Of a stretch of DNA of 64,000 nt, positions 21,973-32,492 are shown one piece after another (within the stretch, counting starts at the first letter, position 1; every line of letters begins with the position of its first letter). This DNA is from Phytophthora sp. 'mugwort' (taxonomy: Eukaryota > Oomycota > Peronosporomycetes > Peronosporales > Peronosporaceae). The stretch lies in assembly GCA_033558025.1 (NCBI GenBank), contig JAUCEF010000004.1:2232001-2296000 (forward strand), given 5' to 3'. Under the pieces are notes generated by a model, which saw nothing but the letters and a program-made list of their open reading frames with translations, did no database searches and was not told the DNA's origin. Made by a program: the position numbers and the translations under genes.

Positions 21973-24165
21973 TTAGCGCTCAATGACGATAGCAACGACG
22001 CTCAGCCCCAGCACGGTGAAAAGTACCGCCAAGATCTTGAGTATGAAGACCCGGAAGTCCAATTGCTCCACTTCGTCGCCTTTCTTCTCCACAACGCCGA
22101 CGCCATGGTCGTAGTGCAGCGGGATAAAATCCACCCGACGGAAGCCTTGCGTGTTGCGCAGGTGCTCGTTTTCTAAGCGGAAAAAGCTCCAGAATGTACG
22201 GCGGAACAGCTCCAGCACCATGGTAAAAGGCTGCACATACAGTGGTAGCCAGCGAGCAGCACCACGAGGAGGAATAAGCGTGAGCGTCCACGCGAAACGA
22301 AGGAACAGGTCGGCCACGATGGCTGCGTAGTAGACCCACTTGCGCGAGAACATCTGCGAGTCGCCCAAGAACTGGAACTGCGGCCGACCGAGGCCCCAGT
22401 CCATGGTCACATCCCAGACCCATGCGTACAGTGAACTCGCTGTGATCAGGAACAGCCACGCGACCAGAAACATACGCACTTGCGACGCGTTTTCTTCGCT
22501 GTTATCATTATGAAGAGGGTGGAACAGGCCAAAGAGCACGACGACCTGCGTGAGCGCATACTTGGCAGCGTTCGGGAGGTGGGGCCACCATGCTTTCGTG
22601 TCGTACACGCGGCGAAGATTTTGCAAAAAGCGCCACCACAGCGGCAACGCACACACCAGCGGCACCACTACATTTACGTAGTATACGTTGTCAGCGCAGG
22701 TCGATTCATCCGGATCCACGGCTGTAGGCAAGAAGTGCATGTCTGACGCATTGCCGCCAGGACGGATAACATCTTTGCGTAAAAACTCCTTTGTAGCGAA
22801 GAAGCAAACCGACCAGCTCACATCCTGCGAGACCTTGACCGTACTCGTAAGGTAGTCGCCCACGAATGTGTGGAAGAACGAGACGGGGTACAGCGGTGAC
22901 CATACAACCTCCCACAACGTTCGCAGCATGCCAAGCTGCTGGCCCCACGGACGGATAGCATAGAAGTAAAAGGTGTACAGGAGCAGTGCCAGCGGATAGT
23001 AGCCGCGATGCAGCAGCTCCTCTGGAAAATAGCCGTTCACGACCTTGTAGTAGAGCAGCACATTCGCCAAAAAGACGATGGTCATGTTCGTAGCATCGCT
23101 GAGTACCTGGGGGTACGATTGCACTCGTCGTGGATTCAGCTCGAAAATGTATCGGTAGTTGATCCGTGCTGCGCGCCAAACGTAGAGCGACACTCCCACC
23201 AACCAATGCAGCAGTAGAAGACATCCAATGCCACGATAGACCGGGTAGGCACGGGTGCGTACCAGGTCGATGAGGTGGTTCTCACGGCCGCTGTGAAATG
23301 TGGGGACCACAAGCGAGTCCCAGCATACCCAGATCAACAGGATAAGACACGAGCCAGCCTTGATGCCCAGGTAAATATGGCCCCAGTTGACAAAGTCCTC
23401 TTTCTTGGTCATCAGTGTCGCTACTGCTACAGTTGTGTTTCCATCGCAGAACCAGTCGGCGAACGACTGCTCCAACTGCTTCAGGAGCTCCGAGCATCGC
23501 TGCGCCTTGGCAAACTCAAACGTCTGTAGCTTGGCCTTCTGCTCCTCGCGCTTGTCCGCCGGAAAGCTGGCAATCTTGTCATAACGCTTGATAATCTTCA
23601 CAAACCCAGTGTAGTTAAGCAGTGCAAAGTTGTGCAGCAAGTTCAACAAGCGATGCAGTTCGACTAGCGAATTCTTAAGCGATTCCTGAGCTGTAGCCGG
23701 TGCATCCTCTCGGTGCTGCGCCTGCAAGTGCTCAAGCTGTTCTGCCAACTGCGCTGCGTGGTGCGCGTAGGCGTGCTCCACCTTGCTGTACTCATGCTCC
23801 AGTGCCTCCTCGAAGGCGACGGGCGCGGAGAGTAGCGACTGCACCTGGTCGGATTCGGTTGACGTCGGCGGCGTCCCTGGAAGTCGCAGAAACGCGAGCT
23901 TGGTGCTGATCTTCTTGGCCAGATGCGCGCTGCTGTCCGTGATCATGGGGCGCCACTTTTGCCCGCTCAGCGCGTTGGTCTCCATGTCTTCGGTCGGTGC
24001 GTGAACCTCTAGCGTCGTGCGCGACGCAGCGGCGGCGGCGGCGGACAGCGCCGAGTCGATCTGTTGCTGCCGCTCCAGGAGCCGCTTGAGCCCATCGTAG
24101 TCCAGGTAGTCGCCGCGCCACTCGGCGACCGAGTTATCGCGTAGCCGCAGGCTGAAGTGCACCAT
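21973..24165 (-). CDS. SPX-EXS phosphate transporter (XPR1/PHO1 family)
   Basis: A single exon of 730 residues from ATG 24165; the open frame extends to 24219 without an ATG. The N-terminal SPX domain has MVHFSLRLRDNSVAEWRGDY and the lysine cluster KIIKRYDK that binds inositol pyrophosphates. Several membrane helices follow (for example AGSCLILLIWVCW and GCLLLLHWLVGVSLYVW). The C-terminal EXS domain has LPLWWRFLQNLRRVYD and ENEHLRNTQGFRRVDF. Family members export phosphate across plasma or Golgi membranes under control of SPX sensing. Human XPR1 is 696 residues. The next upstream minus-strand gene is CHMP1, 331 bp away. Confidence 0.93.
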   Translation of the reverse strand: MVHFSLRLRDNSVAEWRGDYLDYDGLKRLLERQQQIDSALSAAAAAASRTTLEVHAPTEDMETNALSGQKWRPMITDSSAHLAKKISTKLAFLRLPGTPPTSTESDQVQSLLSAPVAFEEALEHEYSKVEHAYAHHAAQLAEQLEHLQAQHREDAPATAQESLKNSLVELHRLLNLLHNFALLNYTGFVKIIKRYDKIASFPADKREEQKAKLQTFEFAKAQRCSELLKQLEQSFADWFCDGNTTVAVATLMTKKEDFVNWGHIYLGIKAGSCLILLIWVCWDSLVVPTFHSGRENHLIDLVRTRAYPVYRGIGCLLLLHWLVGVSLYVWRAARINYRYIFELNPRRVQSYPQVLSDATNMTIVFLANVLLYYKVVNGYFPEELLHRGYYPLALLLYTFYFYAIRPWGQQLGMLRTLWEVVWSPLYPVSFFHTFVGDYLTSTVKVSQDVSWSVCFFATKEFLRKDVIRPGGNASDMHFLPTAVDPDESTCADNVYYVNVVVPLVCALPLWWRFLQNLRRVYDTKAWWPHLPNAAKYALTQVVVLFGLFHPLHNDNSEENASQVRMFLVAWLFLITASSLYAWVWDVTMDWGLGRPQFQFLGDSQMFSRKWVYYAAIVADLFLRFAWTLTLIPPRGAARWLPLYVQPFTMVLELFRRTFWSFFRLENEHLRNTQGFRRVDFIPLHYDHGVGVVEKKGDEVEQLDFRVFILKILAVLFTVLGLSVVAIVIER

Positions 24166-24496
24166 GTCGGCGGTGGCCGGAGGGTCCGCTTGTGGCAGTC
24201 GCGCTCTAACGTGGATCAACCAGTACCGGTGGACTTGTTGCGGTTGCGGTAGATCTGATTAGCCTGTAAAATGCTGCTGCAGACTTGACGTGTGTGCCTA
24301 CGAGACCAATCAGTCGTCGGAAAACGACCTCCGTGGTCTTTTTTAAAAAGTTTTTAGTTGTACTTTGCTAGAACACCTAACCCGGTACTAATAATGAAGA
24401 GTTAAACACGATTTATGCGTCGATTGCTGTCAAGCATTCAGTTTCTCTCCGCGACTATAGATGGTGTCGTGTTCTCAGTTGTAGTTGAGGCGGCTA

Positions 24497-25126
24497 CTAC
24501 TTCCGCAGCGCCGCGAGCCGCATGGAGAGATCGTCCTGCGACTTCTTCTCTCGTGCGGCCTCCGTAATGGGAAGCTCCGTTCCCACGAGGCCCGCCGAGT
24601 CGAGCTGGCCTGCAACCTTGAGTCCGTTCTCGTCGGCGACCATCTGAATGAGGTCATCCACCTGGTCGGCGGGCGTCGAGAGCGACGTGCCGCTGCTCAT
24701 GGCGCCCTCCATGTAGGCGGAGCGCACGTCCATGTCTTCGAAATGCTTCTCGAACTGGTCCATGGTCTGTGAGATCTTCTCCACGTTCATAGACTCCATA
24801 ACCGTGTCCATGCCCTTTACCACGCCGGTCATATTGGCCTTCAGCTGGCCCATGCTGATGGCCGTCTGCACGCGCGCTGCCACGGCGTCCATTCGCGAGG
24901 CCAGCTGCAGGTAGCTGAGTGCCTGATTCTTTTCGCGGATCACGTTCTGTGCGTAGATCTTGGCGCCCTCCATATTTCCTTGCTCGATGGCCTTCTTGAG
25001 CTTGGCCTTTTGCGCCACCTGGTTCTTCTCACACTTCTTCGCATTGCGCAACAGCGTCTTGGCCGTGAACTTCATGTTGAACAACTCATCCTCCAGCTTG
25101 TTCTTACGCGAGAAGATGTTCATCAT
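24497..25126 (-). CDS. CHMP1: CHMP1 (Did2/Vps46) ESCRT-III subunit
   Basis: 209 residues from the tandem ATGs at 25126/25123; the frame upstream to 25204 has no ATG. CHMP1 is a regulatory ESCRT-III protein that recruits the Vps4 ATPase during multivesicular-body sorting and cytokinesis. The basic N-terminal helices (NMKFTAKTLLRNAKKCEKNQ), the conserved ASRMDAVAARVQTAISM and the acidic ADQVDDLIQMVADENGL segment all fit. The C-terminus DDLSMRLAALRK is a clear MIT-interacting motif. An upstream coding exon cannot be excluded because the family usually starts close to the first helix. Confidence 0.93.
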   Translation of the reverse strand: MMNIFSRKNKLEDELFNMKFTAKTLLRNAKKCEKNQVAQKAKLKKAIEQGNMEGAKIYAQNVIREKNQALSYLQLASRMDAVAARVQTAISMGQLKANMTGVVKGMDTVMESMNVEKISQTMDQFEKHFEDMDVRSAYMEGAMSSGTSLSTPADQVDDLIQMVADENGLKVAGQLDSAGLVGTELPITEAAREKKSQDDLSMRLAALRK

Positions 25127-25209
25127 GGTGCTGTACTTGTCGTTGCAGTCTGCTGCACACGCGGCGCTCGAACCCTGTGTTCCTTCCTTGCTGGATTGTT
25201 CCAATTAGA

Positions 25210-25885
25210 GCTTAGGAGTAGTGCCTCACAGTGCACTCCCACACTTGAGTTGCTGTTAGGAGTCCACATTCCCTAACCTTAAATGCGCCAGCTACAGATG
25301 CGTTGCTATTTAGATTTGAAACCTAACAGCAACTCAAGTTTTAGCAATATCTTGCAGTTGAGCAAAATTATGTTTTTAGGAATATTTGTCAAAGTCCGTT
25401 ATTGTGAATCCCGTCTGTATTCGGATATTTGGTTCGATTGATAACCAGGCAACCGACCCACCATTGTAAAAACTGCTTCCTCTGCAGGCATCACCAGGAA
25501 TCGTTTTGTTGAGCACCGAGTAAGCTCGCTAACGGCACGTAGACACAAGCAGAGATCACGTTTGGAATCTCCAAGCTGGCGGTAAGAACGTGCACGAGTA
25601 TTGCTGTCTGTGCTTTGATACATGCACGTAGGTTATGCTTTATTGTCCCCCCAGATGTATCAGTATTCGCGCCCTGAGAAATGGAGGGGGCTGTCACTAA
25701 GCAGCACGTCCATCCCAACACAGTGTTCCGCTGTTTGTATGGGTTTTACTGTCTTGGATACAAACGAAAGGAGCTTGCACGAGTGTATAACAAGTACGAT
25801 CAGTAACTGGATAAATGTATGCGAGCAAACCGGGGCCTATCAGCGCGCTCACAAGACAGCGGCTTGCAAATACTATGTCTCACAC
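25210..25885. other. intergenic; no gene recognised
   Basis: This begins just upstream of CHMP1 and grades into a transposon island. It holds only short, unsupported frames. The CHMP1 promoter should lie at its left end. Confidence 0.45.
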
Positions 25886-25889
25886 AGGC

Positions 25890-26485
25890 GGTAACTTTGC
25901 GAGTTTTATGCGAAGTAGCCACTCGCGTATTTGGATAAAGCGCAGGAGGCTTTCAAGCGTGTCCATCATCTTTCAATCTCCAAGTCAACGGTTTGGCGAA
26001 TCATTCATGAATGCGGCCTGACACGAAAAGTTTTGGAGCGACGTGCGATGCACATCAAGGAGAGAAATGTGTGTCGCTTCATAGAAGAACTGAGTCACGT
26101 AGATTGGTGTCACTCACCGAGATCCTGAAATTGTCCACTACATACGAAGTATTGGCATCGTCCCAATTTACCTGCCCGCGTACTGCCCATTTTTTAATCC
26201 GCTGAGTACATGTTCGGGTATATCAAGAAGTCCTTCCAGCGCCATTACATCGAGACGAGTGGCCGCGACCTGCTCCCGTTTGTCGTGGAGATGTTTAAAA
26301 AGTTCAAAACGTTTTCAATGGCACGAGTATTTGAGCATTGCGGCTGGAAGATGCAGGGGCATTTTGATCCTACTGGCCCCATAGCAATGAAAAGGAGGCA
26401 GCTACCTAACATTTTCAGACACACGTGTCAAATGGAAAGCATTGAAAAGGATCTCGGTTTTGCGGAGAGGCGAATTTCATTATGA
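25890..26485 (+). mobile_element. degenerate IS630/Tc1-like transposase
   Basis: A plus-strand frame at 25931-26128 reads HHLSISKSTVWRIIHECGL followed by an HVDWCH block, the helix-turn-helix region and first part of an IS630/Tc1-type transposase. About 26110-26200 reads HRDPEIVHYIRSIGIVPIYL and CPFFNPL in another frame, the region of the second catalytic Asp and the PxxNPxE block. A 1-nt loss at about 26203 shifts the frame into EYMFGYIKKSF and the C-terminal part ending at 26485. The centre of the catalytic domain is missing. It is a dead copy. Confidence 0.7.
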
Positions 26486-26756
26486 GATGTGTACGATGCA
26501 GCACGGTGCTTGACCTCACTACTGAATGAGCAGCACTTTGCTAAGTGATGCCTTGTCCACTCTGAACACGACTGCCGGTCGAAACAATGCATGTCATTTA
26601 AAAGCGTCGTCCATTAACTACCCCCCAGCTGGACGGCAAAGATGAAACTACTCTTGATGCTCGATGTCGTCTATGTTACTCAATCCTGGAAAAGGATCAA
26701 TCACTTCGTTCAATGGTGGTGGGTGGATGTCTGCAAGAAATGCGTCAATAGTGCGC

Positions 26757-27804
26757 TTACGTGCCTCCAATTGATGCAGTTAGCTGTCCAAAACCAAAAC
26801 GCTCCCCATGCGCCGCCCAGCTCTCCTTCAGTTTCCCATTATCTTCAACGACCGCATTGACGACGTCAAGCGCCAGACTTGCCGAACGCGAAAGGCCTGA
26901 CAGCTGCCGCTTGGCTGGCAAATCAGCAGGCTTGAGCAACCTCGCAACGTAGTCTGGAGGAGGTTCTAGGATATCACGATCCCAAGTAGCACGGTCGAGA
27001 CCACACGTGATGTGGTTGGCCCACATTCGGCACACGACCGCATCAAACTGAAATGTTGCTCCCCAGATGTCTTGAAGCTGATCTACGACATCCCGTAGTG
27101 ACCTTTCCGCTGCGGCACCCGACCCAGTGAACGCAGGTCCAATGCACGCATCAAGAAACTCTTCCAAGTCCTTAGCCTTAGTGATGGTCACACCATACTC
27201 ATAAATCATATTGGCCGCACAGTTTCTCCACGAGTTGAAATCACCATCGGCTCCACGATTGCTCAGTCTTCGAGCTGTCAACCAAGTGGCGATTCCCTTT
27301 AAACTGCATGACCTTAGTCCAAGCTGTTTCTGCAGGAGTAGCAACTGTCCACGCCCCGTCTTGCTTCACAGCTTGACCTTGCTAAACTTGACCATGCTTC
27401 TTCACGATGTCTTTGAATGTTGCACCATTTACTGCGAAGTCATCCAACATCTCGCCGGATGTATCCCGCTGCCCGAACGTGTTCTTTACTATCGGTCGAA
27501 GAATCAGCTGTAGCCGATGTTGCTGCGTAGCTGACGCGGCTGGAGGTGCAGGAGATGTTTGAGATGATCGTGCAGCATTCGTCGAAGGAGTTCTCACTCG
27601 TTGAGGGTATGGTGATACACGCGTGTACGACAATACGTCATCATCACTAGCAGACGACGCTTGGGGTGGTATTCTTCGATGCAGTGCCCGATCTCGCCCC
27701 GATCCTGGTGTGCCACGCCTCCTTGGGCCTCCTTGGCGTAGCAGAGGCAACGCGGTGACCTTCGCTGTCGGCCATGGTGGAAAACTGGATGGAGTGCCAA
27801 CCAA
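26757..27804 (-). pseudogene. unrecognised broken coding region
   Basis: Two minus-strand frames look like one former protein broken by stops and frameshifts between 27230 and 27400. The upstream part (27382-27804) is Pro/Arg/Ser-rich and ends in GATFKDIVKKHGQV. The downstream part (26757-27344) has a globular character: NSWRNCAANMIYEYGVTI, LEEFLDACIGPAFTGSG, FDAVVCRMWANHITCGLD, then a Leu/Ala-rich tail. I do not recognise the family. Its position in a transposon island suggests a repeat-encoded protein, but no enzyme motif supports a function. Confidence 0.45.
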
Positions 27805-27909
27805 AATATTTCAAGACGGCATATTTTATGCTATTTACAACGGTGGGTCGATTGGCGGGCGGTTGATCCAACCAACCGCCCTGTCCAATTTCGAGTAGAA
27901 CCCATAATA

Positions 27910-29523
27910 CCGCAAAAGTCATAAAGATGCAGCAAGATTTACTATTTGAAAATGTATGGGCGCTGCATCTTTTCGGCGTATCCTGTACGATTGTATGCAC
28001 TTCAAAACACGGTAGATTTATCGCCAAAAGTCACTTACCCGGTGCCCAATTGAGTGGACGCTCGACGGTCACCACTCTGACACTTCCAGCGCTGAACTCC
28101 TCCTTCCCGTGAAATGCCCAAAGAACAAATCCCGCTAGCCTACACAAATGCATTCAAGCTACGCTTGGTGCTAGACTACCTCGATGCTGCCCAAGAAGGC
28201 GTGACGCGCGCCGAATTCTGCAAGGTGCGGGGCATCAAGCGCCCAATGCTGCAGACTTGGCAGCGCAAGCTGCACAAGCTCAAGGACGCAGCATCTCGCG
28301 AGAACAGTTGCCCCTCGCGCGCATCAAAGTTGACACTAGGGGGCAGTGGACGTGTTTCTTTGACGACTGCTATTGAGGACGCGTTGGTGATTTATTAAGG
28401 ACGCTAGGCGGGAGGAGCAGATCGTGCGCGAGATGATCGTCCGCAAGGCTGTGGACTTGACCCTAACTCCATGGAGGAGAGGAACTACGACGCTAAGATG
28501 TCCTGGTGTACGAGGTTCATGAGCAGGAGAGGCCTGACGATTCGAAGGATTAGGCACCCTAGCACGCAGTGAGCTCGACCGGTACCGTGTAGAGTTCGTC
28601 ACCACCGTCCTCGAGGTGGTCATGAAGCACTGCTTCGACCCCCACCTTGGCCTCGCCCCAAACGCACCATCTTCAACATGGATCAGACTTCGATCTACTA
28701 CAACATGTCCCCCCGCACTACGGTAGACTTTGTGGGGGCGACCTGCGTTCCCGCAGCAACAGAAGGCGTTGAGAGCTATCGCTGCACGATGGCCCTTACC
28801 CTGGCCGCGGACGGCCGCAAGTTCCCGCTCCACTTCGTGGTCATGGGGCAGCCGGGCGGTGACGTAGAGAAGGAGTTCAGGGGCTACTGCGACGCCTCAG
28901 TGGCCACGTTCTCTGTCCAGGCGAAAGTGTGGTTCGACCTGCAGGTCGTGCTTGACTGGATCGAGAACGTGTGGAAGTGCATTGTGACGGAGCCTTCTGT
29001 CCTGATCCTAGACAGCCTAAGGGTCCACAAGATGGTGCGTGTGCTCGACGCGTTGGCCTATACGGACACGGCGGTCATGTTCGTCCCCGGCGGGTGCACG
29101 GAGGTGGCACAGCCGCTGGGCATCATGGGCCCTTCGAAACAGCACATCCGCAACCAATCCTTGCCTCCGCGTGTGGGGCGCCCACGAAGCTGACACCCGC
29201 TCAGCGTCGCCGTAACATGCTCGATCGCGCGATGGCGGCGCTGGACAATATCTCGGAGAAGACGGTACGCAGTGCAGTCCACGCAGCGGGCCTGGGTCGT
29301 GCCGTAGGGGGGCCCACTCCGGGGATAAACGCACTTTGTAGAGAACTACAGGTACTTCCTTCAATACAAAGTTCAAGTGAAAATCGTTTTGTCCACTTTT
29401 GCAACTCACGAATTCTTGGATGGGACAGATACTCGTGCGTCGTTCTGATTGGCCCAGAGTTCTCATACAGATAAATGGCAAGTGCTGTATTTTTCGACTG
29501 TTGCATCTTTATGACTTTTGCGG
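27910..29523 (+). mobile_element. pogo-like DDE_1 transposon with intact terminal repeats
   Basis: The element is bounded by 21-bp perfect terminal inverted repeats: CCGCAAAAGTC... at 27910-27930 and its reverse complement at 29503-29523. TA flanks both ends (27908-27909, 29524-29525), as expected for pogo/Tc1 elements. Inside, a plus-strand transposase relic starts at 28114 (MPKEQIPLAYTNAFKLRLVL, then an HTH with RAEFCKVRGIKRPMLQTWQR). It continues in other frames to MDQTSIYYNMSPRTTVDF (28678), LILDSLRVHK (about 29005) and AQPLGIMGPSKQ (about 29110). The usual third Asp of QPLD is Gly here. Frameshifts around 28400-28680 break it. The well-kept ends and decayed gene suggest a fairly recent insertion, or mobilisation in trans. 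Confidence 0.85.
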
Positions 29524-29525
29524 TA

Positions 29526-30210
29526 TTCGGATACTCTAGTGGCCGTCGTCAGGATTGTTATCGTCGATGTGGGTATCACAAGATATGTCCTGCGATTTGC
29601 ACAAGGTGATAAAGAGCAGGCGTTGCTTAAGAAAGCGATGGACATTGTTGATTTCGACTGGTTATTGAACGCCTGTAGTCAACTTAATGCAAACGACGCT
29701 CAATGGCACCGATTGCTTCATTATCGTGTCAGCAAAAAGAATGACAAGGAGCACTTCATCTTCGCATCGAAATATGTGCAGCAAGCGGTCTACAATCGTT
29801 TGTACGAGAAGGATAAGCGGAAAGTACTTGAGCTAATTGCTGTCTCGGATGCGGTAGGTGCTCTTGCTGTGCTTCGTGGCCACTTGTTTGAAGGATATAT
29901 GCATTTAGTGCTGTCGCGAGGTGGAACGTTTCGAATTCGGCGCCTGGTCGACAACGGTGAGGCACACGACGACGATGAATATTTTACGAAAGGAGACTGG
30001 GACGAAGGCGAGGGAGATGACGATCCTATGGGCGTAGATGATGACGTTGCGATGGAAGACAGTACCGCTGGTGGAGGACGCGGAAACCGATCACTTTGAA
30101 CAACTATACGTTGGCGGCACATTCCGTGACACTTTTGACTCCAAACAAGCCTCGACGGGAAAAGAGGGAGGCTACCACAAAACGATGATAGACTGGTCCA
30201 TGCGAACGAA
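29526..30210 (+). pseudogene. CRN-like (Crinkler/RHS-type) fragment
   Basis: The plus-strand frame from the transposon border to 30099 has no ATG near its start; the frame opens inside the transposon end. It includes NDAQWHRLLHYRVSKK, FIFASKYVQQAVYNRL and LRGHLFEGYMHLVLSRGGTF. The blocks FASxYV and LRGHLFE with GG are typical of the C-terminal half of oomycete CRN/RHS-like proteins, after the P-loop NTPase. An acidic stretch follows, and a +1 shift near 30065 continues similar-looking coding sequence to about 30210. The N-terminal secretion/LFLAK and NTPase parts are absent. It is a 5'-truncated, frameshifted remnant. Confidence 0.6.
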
Positions 30211-30985
30211 GTAAGAGATACCTCAAAACAAAGAGGGTGACCAGATCTGTTAGATAGTGTGTGCAAAGATATTGGCGATCAAAAATACCGCTAATCGACC
30301 CTCCAGATGTGCCAAAGCCGGTGAGCTACTCAATGGTAGCGTGGGGCTGCTCTTACCGCATTGTAGTCCGCTATGACCGTGTTACCCTCGACTTGCGGCG
30401 GATCTTCGGTGCGGTCGCCTTTGTCTGAGTACGTGTAGATACCCCCTTGGCAATTGCAAAAATTCTCCTTTGTCTTGTAGTGTTCTCTCACACAGATTTG
30501 GACGACTTGTAGCGCCTTCCTGTGAGCTTCTTTGAAACCTCGTCAAGCCCAGTTCGTAATCGTTTCCCTTCACAATCAGCCGCGTGATCGTGCCTCTTCA
30601 TAAGCTCTCCGCGTAAATCATGGCCACAAAACCCTTACAGTGTAAGTTACACTCGGTCTTATGGTTTTTGGGATCAGTGAGACATCGCCACCACTTCAAC
30701 ATGTACAACCAAGATCGTCCCTTCAAGACTATTATTAATGCCCGTCAGCGCACAGCAAAGGTTGTGCACTACAGCAGATGTTGATAAATACGTTCTACAT
30801 GTAGCCAAGTGGCTAGTAGTGTCCTACCGACGGCGACATGGCTACAGTAGCGATTTCATCCTGAATGCGTGTGCGGGATAGGGCAGGAAATTGCAGCGGT
30901 TGCTTTCGGCCATTTTCAGCTCACTTTTAAATCCGCCGCTCCACGCCCCATCGCCAGATTCCCTCCCTGGGCCGAAACGACCACC
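30211..30985. other. transposon-like remnant and PNP upstream region
   Basis: No intact gene is seen. On the minus strand around 30380-30700, short Cys/His-containing pieces occur near frames reading RTGLDEVSKKLTGRRYKSSK. They may be the N-terminus of a dead transposase, but I cannot name the family. The last 150 bp should hold the promoter and 5' UTR of the first nucleoside phosphorylase gene. Confidence 0.3.
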
Positions 30986-32062
30986 ATGATGAACGACCTC
31001 AAGTCCGTGACGCCTGGTCCGGCGTCGACTCCGCCAACGTTGCCTGTGCATGTGACCCGTCAGCAACACAGCCACAGCGTTGACGGAATGAGCCCACGGG
31101 CGCACAACACCGTCAGCTCCGTCGCTGCTCTGGCTGCGGCGACCAAAGACAATAACCTCACGCACCACGTGCGTCGCCTCTCCACGGGCCAAATGGCCGA
31201 CGAGGCCGTCCCCAAGGAGCGTATCGATGTCATCAACGACTTCCTCCAGGAGCGCGTCACTATCCGACCACTAATCGGCGTTGTATGTGGATCGGGCCTC
31301 GGTGGTCTCAGCAGGTGCCTCTCCAACCAGGAGGTCATCAAGTACGAGGATATTCCACAGTTCCCGCGCTCCACCGTCGAGGGTCACGCGGGTGAACTGG
31401 TCTTCGGCGATCTGGAGGGATTCCGTGTTGTATGCATGCGTGGCCGCTTCCATTGCTATGAGGGCTACGATATGCGTGAGACGGCACTGCCCATCCGTGT
31501 CATGTACTTGCTCGGCATCAAGTACTTGCTGGTGACCAACGCTGCAGGAGGGCTGAACCCTGACTTCAGTGTGGGCGACCTTATGATTCTGAACGACCAC
31601 TTGAACATGCCTGGTTTGTCAGGCCAGCATCCTTTGATCGGCCCCAACGACTCACGCTTCGGTGCACGGTTTACACCACTGTCGAACTGCTATGACAAGA
31701 AGCTGCAAGATCTAGCGGTCAACGTTGCCAAGAAGCTCGATCTTGCTCACAAGGTTCGGAAGGGGGTGTACTGCTTTGTGTCCGGACCGACGTACGAGAC
31801 ACCAACGGAATGCCGCTTCCTCAGATTGGTGGGAGGCGATGCCGTTGGTATGAGCACAGTGCCTGAGGTAATCGTGGCGGCGCACTGCGGGTTGAAAGTG
31901 ATCGGCCTGTCACTGATCACCAACAAGGCGCTTTTCCCAGGTGAAGATCGCGAAGCAGCCTCCCATAATGAGGTCCTCGAAACCGTCCAGGCCACGCAGC
32001 ACGACATCGAGACGTATGTGCGTGACCTGATAGCCGCAGTGGGCAAACAACATCATTCCTAG
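30986..32062 (+). CDS. purine nucleoside phosphorylase, copy 1
   Basis: A single exon of 358 residues from ATG 30986 (MMND, shared with the second copy); the frame to 30869 starts at GTG only. PNP splits purine nucleosides with phosphate to give the free base and ribose-1-phosphate, in purine salvage. Signature blocks are CGSGLGGL (phosphate loop), GRFHCYEGYD, VTNAAGGLNP, NDHLNMPGLSG, GPTYETPTE (base-binding Glu), GMSTVPEVIVAAHCGL and ITNKA (base-binding Asn). An N-terminal extension of about 75 residues, Ser/Thr/Pro-rich, is not in the animal enzyme; its role is unknown. It belongs to the trimeric class. Confidence 0.93.
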   Translation: MMNDLKSVTPGPASTPPTLPVHVTRQQHSHSVDGMSPRAHNTVSSVAALAAATKDNNLTHHVRRLSTGQMADEAVPKERIDVINDFLQERVTIRPLIGVVCGSGLGGLSRCLSNQEVIKYEDIPQFPRSTVEGHAGELVFGDLEGFRVVCMRGRFHCYEGYDMRETALPIRVMYLLGIKYLLVTNAAGGLNPDFSVGDLMILNDHLNMPGLSGQHPLIGPNDSRFGARFTPLSNCYDKKLQDLAVNVAKKLDLAHKVRKGVYCFVSGPTYETPTECRFLRLVGGDAVGMSTVPEVIVAAHCGLKVIGLSLITNKALFPGEDREAASHNEVLETVQATQHDIETYVRDLIAAVGKQHHS

Positions 32063-32492
32063 AGCGAGCCGCGCCTCTAAGTTATAGGTTTGCTAATGGA
32101 TATGGACCTAATGAAATACACGAGAAAACAATCGGCTTCACTGTTAGCTGTTTGACTCGAGGCGAGCGCCGCCCACGTGATGGTGTGTTAGGTCCCAATC
32201 CGGCGATGAATCGGTACCCTCAGGATTTGATTGCAGACAAAACTTACTGACACGGGGTGGGTGACGTATCAGAGTTCATCGATAAATGCTCGACTACTCC
32301 ATAGAAGCACTGGAGAGCGTGCGGTAGTACCTGCGCGTGAGTCATCGTCAAAACGTCAGTCAAGAAGCTGCGCAGTGGAATAACCACTGATAATGGTGTA
32401 ATAGACTAGTCTGATTCTTAAAAAAAAAAAACTGCGCAGCGCAATGTGTAAATGGCAACAAATTTGAAGCGTTTGCCGTGCCATCAAATATA

